A DNA stretch of 21,272 nucleotides from contig CAZKRB010000052.1 in assembly GCA_964555065.1 (NCBI GenBank), positions 1-21,272 of the forward strand. The letters are read 5' to 3'. This document shows positions 20,819 to 21,272 of the stretch, in pieces (within the stretch, counting starts at the first letter, position 1; each line of letters opens with the position of its first letter). Below the pieces are notes generated by a model, which did not search any database, had not been told where the DNA came from, and saw only the letters and a list, made by a program, of their open reading frames with translations. Source of the stretch: Syntrophus sp964555065. GTDB lineage: Bacteria; Desulfobacterota; Syntrophia; Syntrophales; Syntrophaceae. The position numbers and the translations under genes are program-made.

Positions 20819-21272
20819 GAGGCCGGCCTTTCCGCGAGAATCCGTCCGTCGCGCATATCGAGCACGCGATCGGCCATGGCCGCTTCGTAGACGAGGGGGT
20901 CATGACTGGCGATGAGGATCGTCTTTCCTTCCGTCTTGAGCCGCTCCATGGCGCCCATGAAATCGCGGGACAGCTTCGTGTCCAGGTGGGCCGTGGGCTC
21001 GTCGGCGATCACGATGTCGGGATCATTGATGAGCGCCCGGGCGATGGCGACGCGTTGGGCTTCCCCGCCGGAGAGCCATTCGACGGCTGCATCCGCCCGT
21101 GAAGAAAGCTCCAGCAGATCAAGAAGCCGGATGCCCTTTTCCTTCAGCGCGGAGAGCTTCTCCCCCGAGGGATAGCCCGGCAGGATGACGTTCTCCAGGG
21201 CGCTGATGCCCCGGATGAGGTGAAGCTGCTGGAAGATGAAGCCGAAGGTGTGGCGGCGGATGTCCGTGAGGA
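20815..21272 (-). CDS. ABC transporter ATP-binding protein, LolD/MacB type (N-terminus outside the window)
   Basis: The last 152 codons are present; the Walker A end lies beyond 21272. Reading leftward one sees the Q-loop segment GFIFQQLHLIRG, the helical domain, the signature LSGGEAQRVAIARAL, Walker B IVIADEPTAHLD and the switch histidine in IASHDP. The Q-loop wording and Walker B are those of the LolD/MacB/FtsE branch, which powers lipoprotein release or efflux with an FtsX-like permease. No such permease is seen downstream: the next gene is the eight-helix cysteine-rich membrane protein, whose start overlaps this stop codon. A permease may lie beyond the window edge. Confidence 0.9.
   Translation of the reverse strand, partial: LTDIRRHTFGFIFQQLHLIRGISALENVILPGYPSGEKLSALKEKGIRLLDLLELSSRADAAVEWLSGGEAQRVAIARALINDPDIVIADEPTAHLDTKLSRDFMGAMERLKTEGKTILIASHDPLVYEAAMADRVLDMRDGRILAERPAS

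Noticed and set aside
1..21272. CRISPR arrays, insertion sequences or prophage genes
   Set aside because: No regularly spaced repeats, transposase or integrase motifs, or terminal inverted repeats were seen anywhere in the window.

Overview
The window is GC-rich bacterial chromosome. The gene set suggests an anaerobic deltaproteobacterium (Desulfobacterota, perhaps Syntrophales-like): rubrerythrin and a ferritin-like diiron protein, NikR, LarB/LarC, a single-domain glutamate formimidoyltransferase, and KdsD for a Gram-negative outer membrane. The taxonomic guess rests on gene content and style only. No phage, transposase, CRISPR array or rRNA was seen.

Layout. 1-40: the first 13 codons of a leftward biotinyl/lipoyl-type carrier protein. 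644-1450: a nitrilase-superfamily amidohydrolase, then a tRNA-Val(CAC) with its own promoter and terminator. 1997-2281: a small exported Pro/Ala/Glu-rich protein, then stacked terminators. 2738-5422: a large PacL/SERCA-like P-type ATPase that lacks one canonical calcium-ligand Asp. 5591-8416: a nickel block, with leftward nikR divergent from rightward larC, followed by larB. A perfect 10+10 bp palindrome sits between nikR and larC, and both divergent -35 boxes are embedded in its ends. 8513-8914: a YjbQ-family protein. 9013-10023: kdsD, leftward. 10310-13199: rubrerythrin, a Na/Pi cotransporter-PhoU fusion and a second diiron ferritin-like protein, all rightward. 13321-15360: an ABC-F ATPase, leftward and divergent from ftsY (15742-16692), which has a near-consensus promoter and a long leader. 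16889-18195: two leftward membrane proteins, a DUF4239/bestrophin-like protein and a 127-residue protein with a structured leader. 18655-19578: glutamate formimidoyltransferase. 19814-21272: a leftward pair, the 3' part of a LolD/MacB-type ABC ATPase translationally coupled to an eight-helix membrane protein with CPFC and CC cysteine pairs.

Working together. NikR and LarB/LarC form the clearest functional unit: nickel sensing beside two of the three enzymes that build the nickel-pincer (NPN) cofactor. LarE and LarA are not in the window. Rubrerythrin and the ferritin-like protein point to peroxide and iron handling in an anaerobe. The coupled ABC ATPase and cysteine-rich membrane protein are the least explained unit and could be a thiol-redox or metal-related export system. 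Most of the rest is housekeeping.
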